A stretch of DNA of 64,000 nt. Origin: CALBPI01 sp039821605. GTDB taxonomy: Bacteria > Pseudomonadota > Gammaproteobacteria > Steroidobacterales > Woeseiaceae. The notes under the pieces are model-generated. The model saw nothing but the letters and a program-made list of their open reading frames with translations. It ran no database searches and was not told the DNA's origin. The DNA lies in the NCBI GenBank assembly GCA_039821605.1, contig JBCBNV010000003.1, forward strand, positions 248,001 through 312,000. Direction: 5' to 3'. Positions 63,231 to 64,000 of the stretch are shown here, piece by piece (positions within the stretch are counted from its first letter, which is position 1; each line of letters starts with the position of its first letter). Made by a program: the position numbers and the translations under genes.

Positions 63231-64000
63231 ATGTTGCGACGGTATTCGCCGCCGACCTCGTACAGCGCCGCAGAAATCTGGCCCAGTGAACAGGTTTGTA
63301 CCGTGTCGATGAGCGCTTCGAATACGTTGCCGCGTTCGCGGGCCACTTGCTGTAACGCCGCCAGCGCCGCGCCGCCCGCGTCGTCGTTCGATTGCTGAAA
63401 CGCTCTCACGGCATCGATCTGGTCGTTCTTCTCGCCGTCGGTCGAGCGGATCAACTCAAGCTCGTGAATCTCGTCCTCCTGGCCCTCGGGCGGCAGGAAG
63501 GTGTTCACGCCGATGAGCGGCAGGCTGCCGTCGTGTTTGCGGCTCTCGTAGTAGAGGCTTTCGTCCTGAATCTTGCCGCGCTGGTACATCGTGTCCATCG
63601 CACCCAGCACGCCGCCACGTTCCGAGATGCGGTCGAACTCGGCGTAGACCGCCTCTTCGACGAGGTCTGTGAGCTCATCAATGATGAACGAGCCCTGCCA
63701 CGGGTTCTCGGTGTAGTTGAGCCCCATCTCGCGGTTGATGATGAGCTGGATCGCCACGGCGCGCCGCACCGATTGTTCGGTCGGCGTGGTCACCGCCTCG
63801 TCGAACGCATTGGTGTGCAGGCTGTTGCAGTTGTCGAACAGCGCGTAGAGCGCCTGCAGCGTCGTGCGGATGTCGTTGAAGCTGATCTCCTGGGCGTGCA
63901 GGCTGCGGCCCGAGGTCTGGATGTGGTATTTCATCATCTGGCTGCGCTTGCTGGCACCGTAGCGCTCGCGCATCGCGCGCGCCCAGATACGGCGCGCCAC
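63227..64000 (-). CDS. icmF: B12-dependent isobutyryl-CoA mutase IcmF, C-terminal part
   Basis: The last 257 codons of a B12-dependent acyl-CoA mutase, cut by the window edge. Marks are ALFDNCNSLHTNAFDEA, TENPWQGSFIIDELTDLVE, SERGGVLGAMDTMYQRGKIQDE and HDGSLPLIGVNTF. The protein ends in ALYEVGGEYRRNM right after the substrate domain, with no B12-binding domain after it. That is the IcmF layout (B12 domain and GTPase at the N-terminus), unlike methylmalonyl-CoA mutase. It interconverts isobutyryl- and n-butyryl-CoA. Confidence 0.88.
   Translation of the reverse strand: MARRIWARAMRERYGASKRSQMMKYHIQTSGRSLHAQEISFNDIRTTLQALYALFDNCNSLHTNAFDEAVTTPTEQSVRRAVAIQLIINREMGLNYTENPWQGSFIIDELTDLVEEAVYAEFDRISERGGVLGAMDTMYQRGKIQDESLYYESRKHDGSLPLIGVNTFLPPEGQEDEIHELELIRSTDGEKNDQIDAVRAFQQSNDDAGGAALAALQQVARERGNVFEALIDTVQTCSLGQISAALYEVGGEYRRNM

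Noticed and set aside
63227..64000. Methylmalonyl-CoA mutase large subunit
   Set aside because: The protein ends right after the substrate domain with ALYEVGGEYRRNM and has no C-terminal B12 domain. This fits IcmF instead.

Overview
The window is high-GC, densely coded DNA from a Gammaproteobacterium. Supporting features are BipA, YceH, OmpW and ArfB homologues, a large TonB-dependent receptor, a PEP-CTERM-type protein behind a sigma-54 promoter, methylcitrate-cycle genes and an IcmF-type B12 mutase. The gene style fits an aerobic, lipid- and amino-acid-degrading environmental or marine lineage, for example near Woeseiaceae or Steroidobacteraceae, but genus cannot be fixed from this piece. 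I see no rRNA, tRNA, CRISPR array, insertion sequence or phage.

Left part (1-12053): an MFS fragment, typA/bipA, a periplasmic gamma-glutamyltransferase and an NADP-dependent oxidoreductase lie on the minus strand. A divergent TSUP permease follows, then a six-gene plus-strand operon (5990-12053): OlsB-like N-acyltransferase, OlsA/PlsC-like O-acyltransferase, DinB-like protein, an 841-residue alpha/beta-hydrolase + DedA/VTT + ATP-grasp fusion, an exported START-like protein and a thioredoxin-like 2Fe-2S ferredoxin. This lipid operon is the best candidate in the window for an undescribed system.

Minus-strand block 11992-22862 is one tightly overlapping operon: Tat-exported TldD, leaderless TldE/PmbA, Tat-signal DUF4159 protein with an apparently non-AUG start, MoxR ATPase, DUF58 protein, BatA-like protein and two large membrane proteins. 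Next come a PTPS-family/SDR pair, an ECF sigma module with small membrane proteins, a DUF4397 lipoprotein, and a plus-strand run of flavin reductase, amidase, small membrane protein and prpB-prpC-prpD (27292-33347).

Middle (33451-47650): cell-envelope genes (DUF3015, DUF4105), YceH, the sigma-54-driven PEP-CTERM-like protein with a strong terminator, the TonB receptor, a TraB/GumN-like secreted protein, OmpW, an acyl-CoA synthetase, an MBL hydrolase, ArfB, and an FAD oxidoreductase next to a YtqB/MnmM-type methyltransferase. That last pair may replace bifunctional MnmC.

Right part (47669-64000): a beta-oxidation operon (TetR, thiolase, FadB/J-like, enoyl-CoA hydratase, acyl-CoA dehydrogenase) is divergent from a cytochrome P450 across a palindromic operator. 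Then come an RND permease and adaptor, a PLP decarboxylase, and a minus-strand operon of icmF (3' part), enoyl-CoA hydratase, PaaI thioesterase and SDR. Together with prpBCD these genes point to CoA-ester catabolism through propionyl- and isobutyryl-CoA.
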